NCBI RefSeq assembly: GCF_000741295.1
Contig: NZ_JGZG01000001.1
Location: forward strand, 62,001-126,000
Reading direction: 5' to 3'
Length of the DNA stretch: 64,000 nt
From: Bifidobacterium pseudolongum subsp. globosum
GTDB lineage: Bacteria; Actinomycetota; Actinomycetes; Actinomycetales; Bifidobacteriaceae
Numbering within the stretch: position 1 is the first letter of the stretch; each line of letters starts with the position of its first letter. Positions 52,708 through 61,765 of the stretch are shown piece after piece. Under the pieces are notes generated by a model. The model did not search any database, was not told the origin of the DNA, and saw only the letters and a program-made list of their open reading frames with translations. The translations under genes and the position numbers were made by a program.

Positions 52708-54104
52708 CGAAGGCCTGCCTCCTCTTCCTGGCTCGTGAGCGTCTCTTTGTCGTATGGGTCGGCCACGAAGCGCGTCAGCACGCTTTCGCCGTGCGCGGGC
52801 AGGTCTTCGGAGACGGCGAACGCGTTGACGCGCGACGCGAGCTCCTTGAGTCCCTGCTCGTCGTATTCGATCACTTCGACCGGCTTCATGAACGTGTGCA
52901 CGCCAAGGCCGGCGGCGAAGCGCGCGGTGCCCGAGGTGGGCAGCACGTGGTTCGACCCGGACATGTAGTCGCCGAGCGGCACCGGCGAATACGGGCCGCG
53001 GAAGATGGCGCCGGCGTTGCGGATCCTGGCGATCACCGCATCGGGGTCAGCGGTCTGCACTTCGAGGTGCTCGGCCGCGTATGCATTGGCGGCGTCGATC
53101 GACTGGTCGACCGAATCGGTGAGGATGATGCCCGACTGCTGGCCACGCAGCGACGTCTCGACGCGCTCGGCGTGCTCGGTGCGCGGCACGCGCTTGAGCA
53201 GGCTCGCCTGCACGGCATCGGCGAGTTCGGGGCTGTCGGTGATCAGCACCGAGCCGGCGAGCTCGTCGTGCTCGGCCTGGCCGATCAGGTCGGCCGCCAC
53301 GAATTCGGGGTTCGCGTCCTTGTCGGCGATGATCGCGATCTCGGTCGGGCCGGCCACGGCGTCAATGCCGACGATGCCGGAGACGAGGCGCTTCGCCGTG
53401 GCGACGAAGATGTTGCCCGGGCCGGTGATCTTGTCGACCGGTTCGCACAACACCGGGTTCGTGGGGTCGTCCACGTCGGTCGCGCCATACGCGAACATCG
53501 CGATCGCCTGGGCGCCGCCGACGGCATAGACCTCATCGACGCCGAGCATCGCGCATGTGGCGAGGATCGTCTTGTTCGGCCAACCGTCCGGGTCGTTGCG
53601 GTTCGGCGGCGTGGCGATCGCGAGCGATTCGACGCCCGCCGCCTGCGCCGGCACGGCGTTCATGATGACCGAGCTCGGGTAGACGGCCTTGCCGCCGGGC
53701 ACATACAGGCCCACGCGCTGCACCGGGATCCAGCGTTCGGACACGCGCGCGCCTTCGGCCAGATCGGTGTGGAAGTCCTCGGGCACCTGATTCTGCGCGA
53801 CGGCGCGGGCGCGGCGGATCGACTCCTCAATCGCGGCGCGCACCTCGGGGTCGAGCTGCGCCACCGCGGCGTCCATCACGTCGGCCGGCACGCGCAGCTT
53901 CTTCGGCACCACGTGGTCGAACCGCTCGGCGTACTCGCGCAACGCCTTGGCACCATTGCGCTTCACGTTGTCGAGGATCGGCTGCACCAGTTCGGTGGCT
54001 TCGTCGGTGCCCATCTCAGCGCGCGGCATCGCGGCGAGCATTTCGGCACGGGTCAGGGTTTTTCCGCGCAGGTCAATGATGCGCATGTAGTTTTCAGCAC
54101 TCAT
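52704..54104 (-). CDS. hisD: Histidinol dehydrogenase
   Basis: A 466-aa NAD- and Zn-dependent enzyme for the last two steps of histidine synthesis. Signature regions: GLYVPGGKAVYPSSVIMNAVPA, GGAQAIAMFAYG, GPGNIFVATAKR, DAVAGPTEIAIIAD, NAYAAEHLEVQT and SGSNHVLPTSGTARF with the catalytic/metal His residues. The first gene of the his operon here. The alternative Met at residue 7 (MRIIDLRG) may be the true start, because homologues commonly begin there. 84 bp separate it from dnaE. Confidence 0.95.
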   Translation of the reverse strand: MSAENYMRIIDLRGKTLTRAEMLAAMPRAEMGTDEATELVQPILDNVKRNGAKALREYAERFDHVVPKKLRVPADVMDAAVAQLDPEVRAAIEESIRRARAVAQNQVPEDFHTDLAEGARVSERWIPVQRVGLYVPGGKAVYPSSVIMNAVPAQAAGVESLAIATPPNRNDPDGWPNKTILATCAMLGVDEVYAVGGAQAIAMFAYGATDVDDPTNPVLCEPVDKITGPGNIFVATAKRLVSGIVGIDAVAGPTEIAIIADKDANPEFVAADLIGQAEHDELAGSVLITDSPELADAVQASLLKRVPRTEHAERVETSLRGQQSGIILTDSVDQSIDAANAYAAEHLEVQTADPDAVIARIRNAGAIFRGPYSPVPLGDYMSGSNHVLPTSGTARFAAGLGVHTFMKPVEVIEYDEQGLKELASRVNAFAVSEDLPAHGESVLTRFVADPYDKETLTSQEEEAGLR

Positions 54105-54188
54105 ACCGCACTATCGTAACAATGGCCTGTCACGAGCATGATTCACGCGTCGCCGCATCTCACGATGTGGCTACCCGAGCTCTTGCCG

Positions 54189-57100
54189 TCATGCACCGAG
54201 CAATGCGTTCGGCCCGAACACGACCTTGATGTCCGCGAACAGGCTCGTGTCGCGTGTGACGCGGAACCGGTCGCCCATCGTCATGACACGCGCGTTGCCG
54301 TTGTCGTCGAAGACGGCGAGCTTGACCTCGCAATAGCCCGGATGGTTCGACAGAATCGAACCGAGCTGCTCGAGGCGGTCGCGTTGCAGCGCGTGCAACG
54401 GCAGCGTCACGATCACCGGACGCTCGTCCTCCGCTTCGAGCGACGGCACCTGCATCTCGGTGGCACGCATGCTCACCGTCTCGTCGCGCACTTCGGGCGT
54501 GCCGCGCATCTGCACCACGGTGTCCACGGCCAGGTCGGCCGCCGCCGCTTCGTACACCTTGCCGAACATCATGCACTGGATCGAGCTTTCCATGTCCTCG
54601 ATCGTCACGATCGCCCACGGATTGCCCTTCTTCGACATGCGGCGGTCCACATTGGTGATCAGCCCGGCGAGCACGACCTGTGTGCGTTCGGGCAGACGGT
54701 CGGCGCGGTCGATGAACTGCGCGATGGACATCTCGCGCAGATTCGCGAGCACGGACTGCATGCCCGAAAGCGGGTGGTCGGACACATACAGCCCCAGCAT
54801 CTCGCGTTCGAAGTTGAGTTTGGTCTTCTTGTCCCACTCCTCCACGTCGGGCACGCTGATCGAGGCGTCGCCCATCGCGTCCTCGTCCTCGCCGTCGCCG
54901 TCCACGTCGGCGAACAGGTCGAACTGGCCGGCCGCCTGCTTGCGCTTGAGGTCTACGACCGATTCGATCGCCGCTTCGTGCACGGTGAACAGGGCGCGCC
55001 GGTTCGGGTCGATCGAGTCGAAGGCACCGGCCTTGATCAGCGATTCCACGAGCCGCCTGTTGAGCGCGTTGAGCGGCACACGGCGCACGAAATCGAGGAA
55101 GTTGACGTATTTGCCGCGCTTGCCGTTGCGTTCCTCGATGATGTCGTTCACCGCCTGCTCGCCGACGTTTCTGATGGCGCCGAGGCCGAAGCGCACGACG
55201 TCGCCGACGGCGGAGTACGCGTAGACGGATTCGTTGACGTCCGGCGAGAGGACCTTGATGCCCATGCGCCGCGCTTCGCCCAGGTAGAGCGCGGTCTTGT
55301 CCTTGTTGCTCGCCGCGCCCTGCAGCAGGGCGGCCATGAACTCGACCGGGTAATGCGCCTTCAAATACGCGGTCCAGTACGAGATCAGCCCGTACGCGGC
55401 CGAATGCGCCTTGTTGAACGCGTAGCCCGAGAACGGCACCAGGATGTCCCACACCGCCTGCGCGGCCTCCTCGGAGTAGCCGTGCTCCTTCATGCCCGCG
55501 AAGAACGGGATCTGCTCGCGGGCCAGCACCTCGGGCTTCTTCTTGCCCATCGCGCGGCGCAGCACGTCCGCCTTGCCCAGCGAATAGCCCGCCAGGATGC
55601 GCGCGGCCGACTGCACCTGCTCCTGGTACACGATCAGGCCGTACGTCTCGTCGAGCACCTCCTTGAGCGGTTCGGCCACCTCGGGGTGGATCGGCGTGAT
55701 CTGTTGCAGGCCGTTCTTGCGTTTGGCGTAGTTGTTGTGCGAGTCCATATCCATCGGGCCCGGCCGGTACAGGGCGATCAGCGCGGAGATGTCGTTGAAG
55801 TTGTCCGGCTTGAGGCTCTTGAGCAGGGCGCGCATGCCGTCCGAATCCAACTGGAACACGCCCAGCGTGTCGCCGCGCGACAGCAGCTCGTACGTCCCCC
55901 TGTCGTCGAGCGGGATCTTCGTGTAGTCGATCGGATCCTTGCCGTTGGCGGCGATGTTCTTCAACGTGTCGCCGATCACCGTCAAGTTGGACAGCCCCAG
56001 GAAGTCCATCTTCACCAGGCCCAGCGTCTCGCACGTATGGTACTCGAACGTCGTCGTGATCGTCCCGTCCGTGCGCTCCAACAGGGGCGACGTGTCCGTG
56101 ATCGGCTCCGAGCCCATGATCGTGGCGCACGCATGCACACCCGTCTGGCGGATCAGGCCCTCGATGCCCATCGCCTCATCGGTGATGCGCTTGACGTCCG
56201 GGTCCGACTCGTACAGCTCGCGGAACTCACGCGCCTCGGCGTAGCGCTTGGCCTTCGGGTCGAAGATGTCGTGCAGCGGCACGTCCTTGCCGCCGGTGGC
56301 GGCCGGTGGCAATGCCTTGGTGACCTTCTCGCCCATCGCGAACTCGTAGCCCATGATGCGCGCCGAGTCCTTGAGCGCCTGCTTCGTCTTGATCGTGCCG
56401 TAGATCACGCACTGCGCGACCTTGTCATGCCCGTACTTCTCACGGCAGTAGTCGATGACCTCCAACCGGCCCTCCGGGTCGAAATCCACATCGATGTCCG
56501 GCAGGCTCACACGCTCGGGGTTGAGGAACCGTTCGAAGATCAGGCCATGCTCCAACGGGTCGAGCTCGGTGATGCCCATCGCGTACGCGACCATCGAACC
56601 CGCCGCCGAACCACGCCCGGGGCCGACCATGATCCCATGGTCCTTGGCCCACTGGATGTAATCCGCCACCACCAGGAAGTAACCCGGGAACTGCATCTGG
56701 CAGATCACACCGCACTCGTAATCCGCCTGCTTGAGCACATGGTCGGGCACGTTGCCGTCATAGCGCCTCTCCAGGCCCTCCTCGACCTTCCGCAAGAACA
56801 GCGAGGTCTCGTCCCAGCCCTCGGGGCACGGGAACTGCGGCATGAACGCGCCGTCCTCATGGTCGTCGAACATCACATTGCACCGCTCCGCCACCTCCAA
56901 CGTGTTGTCGCACGCCTCGGGCAGGTCCCGGAACAACTCCCGCATCTCCTCGGCCGACCGCATGTAATACCCCTCGCCATCGAACTTGAACCGCCCCGGC
57001 TCATCAAGCTTGGACCCCGAATTAATGCACAACATCGCATCCTGCGCGCCGGCGTCCTCCTTGTGCACGTAGTGCGAGTCGTTCGTGGCGAGCAGGGGCG

Positions 57101-57749
57101 CGCCGAGCCGTTTGGCGATGTCGAGCAGGTCGTTCGTCACACGGCGCTCGATCTCGAGCCCATGGTCCATCAGTTCGATGTAGAAGTTCTCCTTGCCGTA
57201 GATGTCCTGCAGTTCGCCGGCGGCGCGCAGCGCCTCGTCGAACTGCCCCAGGCGCAGGCGCGTCTGCACGATGCCCGACGGGCAGCCCGACCCGCAGATC
57301 ACGCCCTTGCTGTACGTGGCGAGCACGTCCTTGTCCATGCGCGGATAGCGCATCACACGGCCCTCGAGATTGGCCACCGACGACGCCTTCGTCAGGTTGA
57401 CCAGGCCCTCGTCACTCTCCGCCCACAATGTCAGATGGGTATAGAGGCCACCACCCGACACGTCGTCGCTTCTCTGCGCCTCGGTGCCCCAGTGCACACG
57501 CGACTTGTCGCCGCGCGCCGTCTCCGGCGTCACATACGCCTCGATGCCCAGAACCGGCTTGACGCCTTGCTTGACCGCCTCGCTCCACAGCTCATACGCG
57601 CCATGCATGTTGCCATGGTCCGCGATGCCGACCGCAGGCATGCCCAGGTCCTTGGCGCACCTGACCAAATCCGGGATCTTCGAAGCGCCGTCAAGCAGCG
57701 AATAATGCGTGTGGTTATGCAGCTGAACAAAGTTTGCGGATTGAGCCAT
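54189..57749 (-). CDS. dnaE: DNA polymerase III alpha subunit
   Basis: An 1186-aa replicative polymerase (DnaE type). The N-terminal PHP domain keeps its metal motifs (QLHNHTHYSLLDG, GIADHGNMHG). The polymerase core has the catalytic Asp pair in LPDIDVDFDPEGR (about residue 417) and the conserved GRGSAAGSMVAY and ADVLRRAMGKKK stretches; then helix-hairpin-helix, OB-fold (VVLAGLITNVDRRMSKKG) and C-terminal tau-binding regions. Start at MAQSANFVQLHNH is family-typical. A 1256-codon open frame on the plus strand (54138-57908) is its antisense shadow. Confidence 0.97.
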   Translation of the reverse strand: MAQSANFVQLHNHTHYSLLDGASKIPDLVRCAKDLGMPAVGIADHGNMHGAYELWSEAVKQGVKPVLGIEAYVTPETARGDKSRVHWGTEAQRSDDVSGGGLYTHLTLWAESDEGLVNLTKASSVANLEGRVMRYPRMDKDVLATYSKGVICGSGCPSGIVQTRLRLGQFDEALRAAGELQDIYGKENFYIELMDHGLEIERRVTNDLLDIAKRLGAPLLATNDSHYVHKEDAGAQDAMLCINSGSKLDEPGRFKFDGEGYYMRSAEEMRELFRDLPEACDNTLEVAERCNVMFDDHEDGAFMPQFPCPEGWDETSLFLRKVEEGLERRYDGNVPDHVLKQADYECGVICQMQFPGYFLVVADYIQWAKDHGIMVGPGRGSAAGSMVAYAMGITELDPLEHGLIFERFLNPERVSLPDIDVDFDPEGRLEVIDYCREKYGHDKVAQCVIYGTIKTKQALKDSARIMGYEFAMGEKVTKALPPAATGGKDVPLHDIFDPKAKRYAEAREFRELYESDPDVKRITDEAMGIEGLIRQTGVHACATIMGSEPITDTSPLLERTDGTITTTFEYHTCETLGLVKMDFLGLSNLTVIGDTLKNIAANGKDPIDYTKIPLDDRGTYELLSRGDTLGVFQLDSDGMRALLKSLKPDNFNDISALIALYRPGPMDMDSHNNYAKRKNGLQQITPIHPEVAEPLKEVLDETYGLIVYQEQVQSAARILAGYSLGKADVLRRAMGKKKPEVLAREQIPFFAGMKEHGYSEEAAQAVWDILVPFSGYAFNKAHSAAYGLISYWTAYLKAHYPVEFMAALLQGAASNKDKTALYLGEARRMGIKVLSPDVNESVYAYSAVGDVVRFGLGAIRNVGEQAVNDIIEERNGKRGKYVNFLDFVRRVPLNALNRRLVESLIKAGAFDSIDPNRRALFTVHEAAIESVVDLKRKQAAGQFDLFADVDGDGEDEDAMGDASISVPDVEEWDKKTKLNFEREMLGLYVSDHPLSGMQSVLANLREMSIAQFIDRADRLPERTQVVLAGLITNVDRRMSKKGNPWAIVTIEDMESSIQCMMFGKVYEAAAADLAVDTVVQMRGTPEVRDETVSMRATEMQVPSLEAEDERPVIVTLPLHALQRDRLEQLGSILSNHPGYCEVKLAVFDDNGNARVMTMGDRFRVTRDTSLFADIKVVFGPNALLGA

Positions 57750-57917
57750 AAGGTTCAAATCTACCCGTTTCGCATGACGGTGCGCAAGGGTCCGCGGCAC
57801 CGGCTGCGCGCCATGCGCATGGTGCGGCGCGTGGCGTGGCGACACGCCGTTCGGGCCGTCCATGCACAAGCCCGCGCACGGTTTGCGTCGTGCAAGGCGC
57901 TCCGCTAGCGTGGGCGT

Positions 57918-58361
57918 ATGGAACACGCAACACAGACCAACCGGCCGGCGCCCCGGACCGCTCACCAGCCACAGACACCGCCGACGCCGTACCCCCAGCC
58001 CATGCAGGCGATGCCCCGCTTCGCCACTGTGCGCGCCACCGCGTCAAGCCATGGCCGTGCCCCGGCCGCCTTGCAGACACGCGCGCGTGGCTGCGCGATC
58101 GGCGCCGTGGCATGCCTCATCACCGTGATTGTGACGGTCGTGCTGTTCGCGCTCGGCGTTCAGTCGCTGTTCGCGGGGCACACGAGCCCCGCGATGATCC
58201 TGGTGATGTTCGGCCTCTTGCCGATTGGGATGCTCGCCGCGGGTGCCACTGTCGGATTCACCATCTGCACTATTGTGGCGTGGACGGCGTGGAGTGATCT
58301 GCGTGATGCGCGCGCATCATGTCAAGCGCATGCTGCAGGTCCGCCGGATAGTGCGAGGTGA
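57918..58361 (+). CDS. Small membrane protein, two transmembrane helices, unknown
   Basis: A 147-aa protein with a Pro/Ala/Thr-rich 55-residue N-terminus and two hydrophobic segments (about 59-83 and 91-121). No RBS; a -10-like TAGCGT 7-10 bp before the ATG hints at a leaderless transcript. Its last 92 bp overlap the end of the convergent pseudouridine synthase gene, so either the C-terminus is expendable or the call is wrong. Moderate support from hydrophobic composition and divergence from dnaE. Confidence 0.5.
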   Translation: MEHATQTNRPAPRTAHQPQTPPTPYPQPMQAMPRFATVRATASSHGRAPAALQTRARGCAIGAVACLITVIVTVVLFALGVQSLFAGHTSPAMILVMFGLLPIGMLAAGATVGFTICTIVAWTAWSDLRDARASCQAHAAGPPDSAR

Positions 58362-59214
58362 CGACCGTGGTGACATGCGTGCGCGGGTGCCGGAACTCGA
58401 GCTGCATCGCGTGCAGCCATTGGCGATCCAGCCCCAGTTCCTCACTGAGCCGGGGATTCGCCCCGTACATCGCGTCGCCCACAAGCGGGTGCCCGATCGA
58501 CGAGAAATGCACACGGATCTGGTGCGTACGGCCGGTCTCGAGATTGACCGAAGCGAGTGTCGCCTCACCGAAGCGTTCCATGACATCCCAATGCGTCACC
58601 GCGTCTTTGCCCGCTGGCGTCACGCAGAACCGGAAGTCGGAGACCTTGGCGCGGCCGATCGGCGCGTCGATGGTGGCCTTGTTCTCTTTGAGGTTGCCCT
58701 GCGCCAGAGCGTGGTAGGTCTTCACCACCTCATGTTCGGCGAACTGGCGGCGCATCTCGGTGTAGGCCAGATCTGACTTGCACACGAGCATGAGGCCCGA
58801 TGTACCCACATCGAGTCGTGAGACGATGCCTTGGCGGCCCGGCGCGCCGAGGCTCGTGATATGCACGCCGCGGTCGAGCAGCGACCCCAGCACGGTGGGC
58901 CCTGTCCACCCCACGGAGGCGTGGGCTGCCACGCCGACCGGTTTGTCGACGATCACCACGTCGTCGTCCTCATAGGCGATCGCCATGTCGGTGGCCACCG
59001 GTTCGGGACGCTCCTCGCGTTCCTCGAGGGTGATCTCCACAAGGTCGCCCAGCTGCAACGTGTCCGATTTGCTTGGCGTGCGTCCCACGATCGTGGCCTG
59101 GCCCGTCTCGATGAGGTCGGCCGCCTTGGCACGTGAGATCCCCATCATCTTGGCCACGGCCACGTCGAACCGACGGCCGATGAGTGCATCAGGTGCGGGA
59201 ATGATCGTGCCCAT
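58270..59214 (-). CDS. RluA/RluD-family rRNA pseudouridine synthase
   Basis: A 314-aa enzyme with an N-terminal S4 RNA-binding domain (RRFDVAVAKMMGISRAKAADLIETGQATI...) and a catalytic domain with the key Asp in GIVSRLDVGTSGLML (the usual HRLDxxTSG has Ser in place of His), plus TGRTHQIRVHFSSIGHPLVGD. Follows lspA by 2 bp; lspA-rluD pairing is common in Gram-positives and actinobacteria, and suggests RluD. The C-terminal part overlaps a convergent small ORF. Confidence 0.9.
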   Translation of the reverse strand: MGTIIPAPDALIGRRFDVAVAKMMGISRAKAADLIETGQATIVGRTPSKSDTLQLGDLVEITLEEREERPEPVATDMAIAYEDDDVVIVDKPVGVAAHASVGWTGPTVLGSLLDRGVHITSLGAPGRQGIVSRLDVGTSGLMLVCKSDLAYTEMRRQFAEHEVVKTYHALAQGNLKENKATIDAPIGRAKVSDFRFCVTPAGKDAVTHWDVMERFGEATLASVNLETGRTHQIRVHFSSIGHPLVGDAMYGANPRLSEELGLDRQWLHAMQLEFRHPRTHVTTVVTSHYPADLQHALDMMRAHHADHSTPSTPQ

Positions 59215-59216
59215 GC

Positions 59217-59753
59217 CTACTCGCTTTCGCCGGTGGCGCCATCCTCGGTGGTGTCGGTGGACCGGAAGGGCACATTGCACAGGATCGTCACCACAATGCC
59301 CACGCCGGCGACCATCAGGAAGATGTCGGCCACATTACCTACGGACCAGCCGTAATCGAGGAAGTCCACGACTTTGCCGTTGAGGAACCCGTCCGCATAG
59401 GCAAAGCGGTCGATCAGATTGCCAAACGCGCCGGCGAACGCCAAGGCGAACCACACCGTCCACAGCATCGAATCGGTTTTCGACGCGAGCAGCACGAGCA
59501 CGATGCACGCCACGATCGCCAGCAGGGCGATGAGCCATGTCATGTTCGACCCCATGCCCAGCGATGCGCCGGGATTGTGCACAAGCGTCAGGGAGAGCAT
59601 GTTGGGAATCACCCTGACCGAACGGTGGCCGGCCAGGTACGTTTGGGCGAGGACCTTGGTGAGCTGGTCGGCCACCAGTGCCACTGCGGTGATACACGCA
59701 AAGACGGCCGCGCGTGTGCGTGGCCGTCTTTGCCGCTGAATGTGTTCAGTCAC
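59217..59753 (-). CDS. lspA: Lipoprotein signal peptidase
   Basis: A 178-aa inner-membrane aspartic peptidase (four helices) that cleaves lipoprotein signal peptides after lipidation. Catalytic Asp residues in GNLIDRFAY and VGNVADIFLM; NPGASLGMGS and DQLTKVLA are also family-typical. The start is GTG at 59753, 8 bp after the divIVA stop. A perfect 11 bp hairpin lies in codons 8-18, which could attenuate translation or transcription. The C-terminal 15 residues are Asp/Thr/Gly-rich. Confidence 0.94.
   Translation of the reverse strand: MTEHIQRQRRPRTRAAVFACITAVALVADQLTKVLAQTYLAGHRSVRVIPNMLSLTLVHNPGASLGMGSNMTWLIALLAIVACIVLVLLASKTDSMLWTVWFALAFAGAFGNLIDRFAYADGFLNGKVVDFLDYGWSVGNVADIFLMVAGVGIVVTILCNVPFRSTDTTEDGATGESE
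59699..59732 (-). promoter_or_regulatory. Hairpin inside the 5' end of lspA
   Basis: CAAAGACGGCC (59699-59709) pairs perfectly with GGCCGTCTTTG (59722-59732), with a 12 nt loop, about 21 nt into lspA and 30 nt after divIVA. It resembles a terminator without a full T-run and may act as an attenuator between divIVA and lspA-rluD. Confidence 0.55.
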
Positions 59754-59761
59754 AATCCGTC

Positions 59762-61306
59762 TCAGTTGTTTTCGAGGGAATTGTAGTTGTTCGTGTCGGA
59801 GACCTGCGCCTGCAGCTGGGTCAGGAACTCGGTCAGACGCGCACGGTATTCGGTCTCGAACTGCTTGAGGCCCTGGATGTTGCCCTCGATGACCTTGGAC
59901 TGGTTCTCGAGGTTGGCGCGCACCTGGTTGGCGTAGTCGTCGGCCGCGGAGCGGGTCGTCTGGCTGTAGTCGTCGGCACGGCCCTTGACGTCGGCTTCGA
60001 ACTTCTCCATCTCCTGATGGCGGTCGGACACATACTGGTCGGCTTCGTCCTTCTTCTGCTGGGCGTAGGAGTCGCCTTCCTGCCGCTTCTGCTCGGCGTA
60101 CTGGTCGGCCTCATGCGCCTTGGAATCCGCGTAAGTGTTGGCCTCGTTCGTCTTCGTTTCGGCGTAGTTGTTGGCTTCGGTCGTCTTGTCGGCCACATAC
60201 TGGTCGGCTTCGGCGTGCTTGTTCTGCATGTAGGTGTCGGCGTCCTCGCGGGTCTTGTCGCTGTAGGCGTCGGCTTCCTGGCGCGTCTTCTCGCTGTACG
60301 CGTCGGCCTGGTCGTGCACGCTCTTGCTGTAGTTGTCGGCGTCTTCACGCGTGTGCTTGCTGTAGGCGTCGGCGTCTTCGTGCGTGCGCTGCTTGTATTC
60401 GTCGGCCTCGGTGCGCGTGCGGCTCGAGTACTCGTTCGCCTTCTCGATCGTCTCGGCGTACTTGCGCTGGCTCTGCTCGGTGATTTCCTTCGCGGTGGCC
60501 TTGCCCTTATCGACGTACTGGTCGTGCAGCTGCATCGCGAGCGTGAGCATCGCGGTGGCGCGCTCCGGCTCGCTGTTGGCGGCGGCGGCGGCGCTCTTGA
60601 TCTTCTGCAGGCTGCCGGTCTCGGTGTCGGGCTCGACCTTGGCCACTTGGTTGCGCAGCTGCTCTTCGCGCTGCTTGGACTCTTCGAGCTGCTTGCCGAG
60701 TTCCTTGACCTGTGCGTCAAGCTGCTGCGCACGCACGGTCTGCTCATGTGCGGAGCTCAGCTCGCGGCGCAGGTTCTCGGTGTCGGCGCGGAACTGGTCG
60801 CGCTCCTGACGCACCGAGTTGAGTTCGGCGGCCAGATCCGGCTGGTTCGCGTCTTGCGCGGCCTGGGCGGTGAGCTGGTCGATCTGCGCGGACAGGCGCT
60901 CGACCTGCGACTTGAGCTGTTCGTTCTGCGTGGCGAGGGCGCGGTTGTTCTCCTCGGTCTCCGCGAGCTTGCCCTGCGCGGCTTGGGCGGCCTGGTTCGC
61001 CTGGGCGATCTGCGCCTGTGCCTGCTCGCCCTGCCCCTGTGCAGCGGCGGCCTTGAGCGCCTGATTCTCCTGCGAAAGTGACTGCACCTGTGCGGTCAGC
61101 TCGGAGATCTTGGTATTGAGGGCCGAGACATCTGGCCCGAGGGCCTGCGTGGACTGGCCGCCGGAAACGGCCTGCCTGCCCAAAGCCTCAACGGTTTCAG
61201 TGACCTGATCGAGGAAGTCGTCTACCTCGTCAACGTCATACCCTTCCTTGAAACGCACCGTTTGAAAGGTGTGCTCCCGAATATCCTTAGGCGTCAAAAG
61301 AGCCAT
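59762..61306 (-). CDS. divIVA: Polar growth/septum protein DivIVA (Wag31) with hendecad repeats
   Basis: A 514-aa DivIVA protein. The conserved lipid-binding N-terminus (1-45: MALLTPKDIREHTFQTVRFKEGYDVDEVDDFLDQV) recruits it to negatively curved membrane; the rest is coiled coil. Residues 68-230 are heptad-rich, and residues 293-468 form an uninterrupted 11-residue repeat with Tyr (once Phe) at every eleventh position (293, 304, ... 458; 16 repeats), Glu/Asp-Ala-Asp before it. Typical DivIVA proteins are 170-300 aa, so this form is much extended. It follows yggT by 115 bp and precedes lspA by 8 bp. Confidence 0.93.
   Translation of the reverse strand: MALLTPKDIREHTFQTVRFKEGYDVDEVDDFLDQVTETVEALGRQAVSGGQSTQALGPDVSALNTKISELTAQVQSLSQENQALKAAAAQGQGEQAQAQIAQANQAAQAAQGKLAETEENNRALATQNEQLKSQVERLSAQIDQLTAQAAQDANQPDLAAELNSVRQERDQFRADTENLRRELSSAHEQTVRAQQLDAQVKELGKQLEESKQREEQLRNQVAKVEPDTETGSLQKIKSAAAAANSEPERATAMLTLAMQLHDQYVDKGKATAKEITEQSQRKYAETIEKANEYSSRTRTEADEYKQRTHEDADAYSKHTREDADNYSKSVHDQADAYSEKTRQEADAYSDKTREDADTYMQNKHAEADQYVADKTTEANNYAETKTNEANTYADSKAHEADQYAEQKRQEGDSYAQQKKDEADQYVSDRHQEMEKFEADVKGRADDYSQTTRSAADDYANQVRANLENQSKVIEGNIQGLKQFETEYRARLTEFLTQLQAQVSDTNNYNSLENN
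59903..60430 (-). repeat. 16 x 33 bp coding repeat in divIVA
   Basis: Encodes residues 293-468: 16 successive 11-residue units of the form Tyr-(Ala/Ser)-x-x-(Thr/Lys)-x-x-(Glu/Asp)-Ala-(Asp/Asn)-x with no indel. The DNA copies are diverged, so the array is old rather than a recent expansion. A hendecad repeat predicts a right-handed or straight coiled coil. Confidence 0.85.
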
Positions 61307-61421
61307 ATATCTTCCACCTCGCTTTGGGCTTGTGCCCGGCTAAGTTAGTCTTAATGTCAGATGCTATCACGGAACCTGCGATAACAGCGTTTCCGCACCA
61401 TATTCTTTGCCGATATTCCCG

Positions 61422-61712
61422 TTAAATCAGCACCCGTAGTATAATCAGCACGAAATATAGCACCAAAAAACTGGTGTCAAAATAAATCGGCCCCATCGGA
61501 ATGGGTTTGATGTATCTGCGGAGCCAACGCAACGGTGGTTCGGTGAGCCGATACACAATGCGTACCAGCGAAGCGACAATGCCACTCGGGTGCCAGCGGG
61601 GTGCGAGCACCATCACCCAATCGAGAATCATCCGGACAAACAATACGGTGATGTACGCTTCGATCAGCCAATCAATGATGTGAAACAATACAGAGACCAA
61701 TGAAGCAAGCAT
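61422..61712 (-). CDS. YggT family membrane protein
   Basis: A 96-aa protein with two YggT-type hydrophobic segments: LASLVSVLFHIIDWLIEAYITVLFVRMILDW (N-terminal) and the GPIYFDTSFLVLYFVLIILRVLI C-terminus, with the conserved PPLRWLRR...P region between. In actinobacteria yggT lies between sepF and divIVA, as here, and is thought to help division or osmotic growth. The start codon and its RBS lie inside a perfect hairpin (61707-61746), so translation may be limited. Confidence 0.85.
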   Translation of the reverse strand: MLASLVSVLFHIIDWLIEAYITVLFVRMILDWVMVLAPRWHPSGIVASLVRIVYRLTEPPLRWLRRYIKPIPMGPIYFDTSFLVLYFVLIILRVLI

Positions 61713-61746
61713 GCTCCCAGCCTACCGTAAGGCTGGGAGCATGCTT
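61707..61746 (-). terminator. 16 bp perfect hairpin between sepF and yggT
   Basis: AAGCATGCTCCCAGCC (61707-61722) and its complement (61731-61746), 8 nt loop. It lies 20 bp after the sepF stop. On the minus-strand transcript the 3' arm holds the yggT RBS (GGGAG) and start codon. There is no T-run, so it may control translation as well as or instead of ending transcription. Confidence 0.7.
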
Positions 61747-61765
61747 GGGGGTACAGCTGCATTGT

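Noticed and set aside
54138..57908. 1256-codon open frame on the plus strand
   Set aside because: Antisense to dnaE, with His/Arg/Leu-rich composition typical of shadow frames in high-GC DNA.
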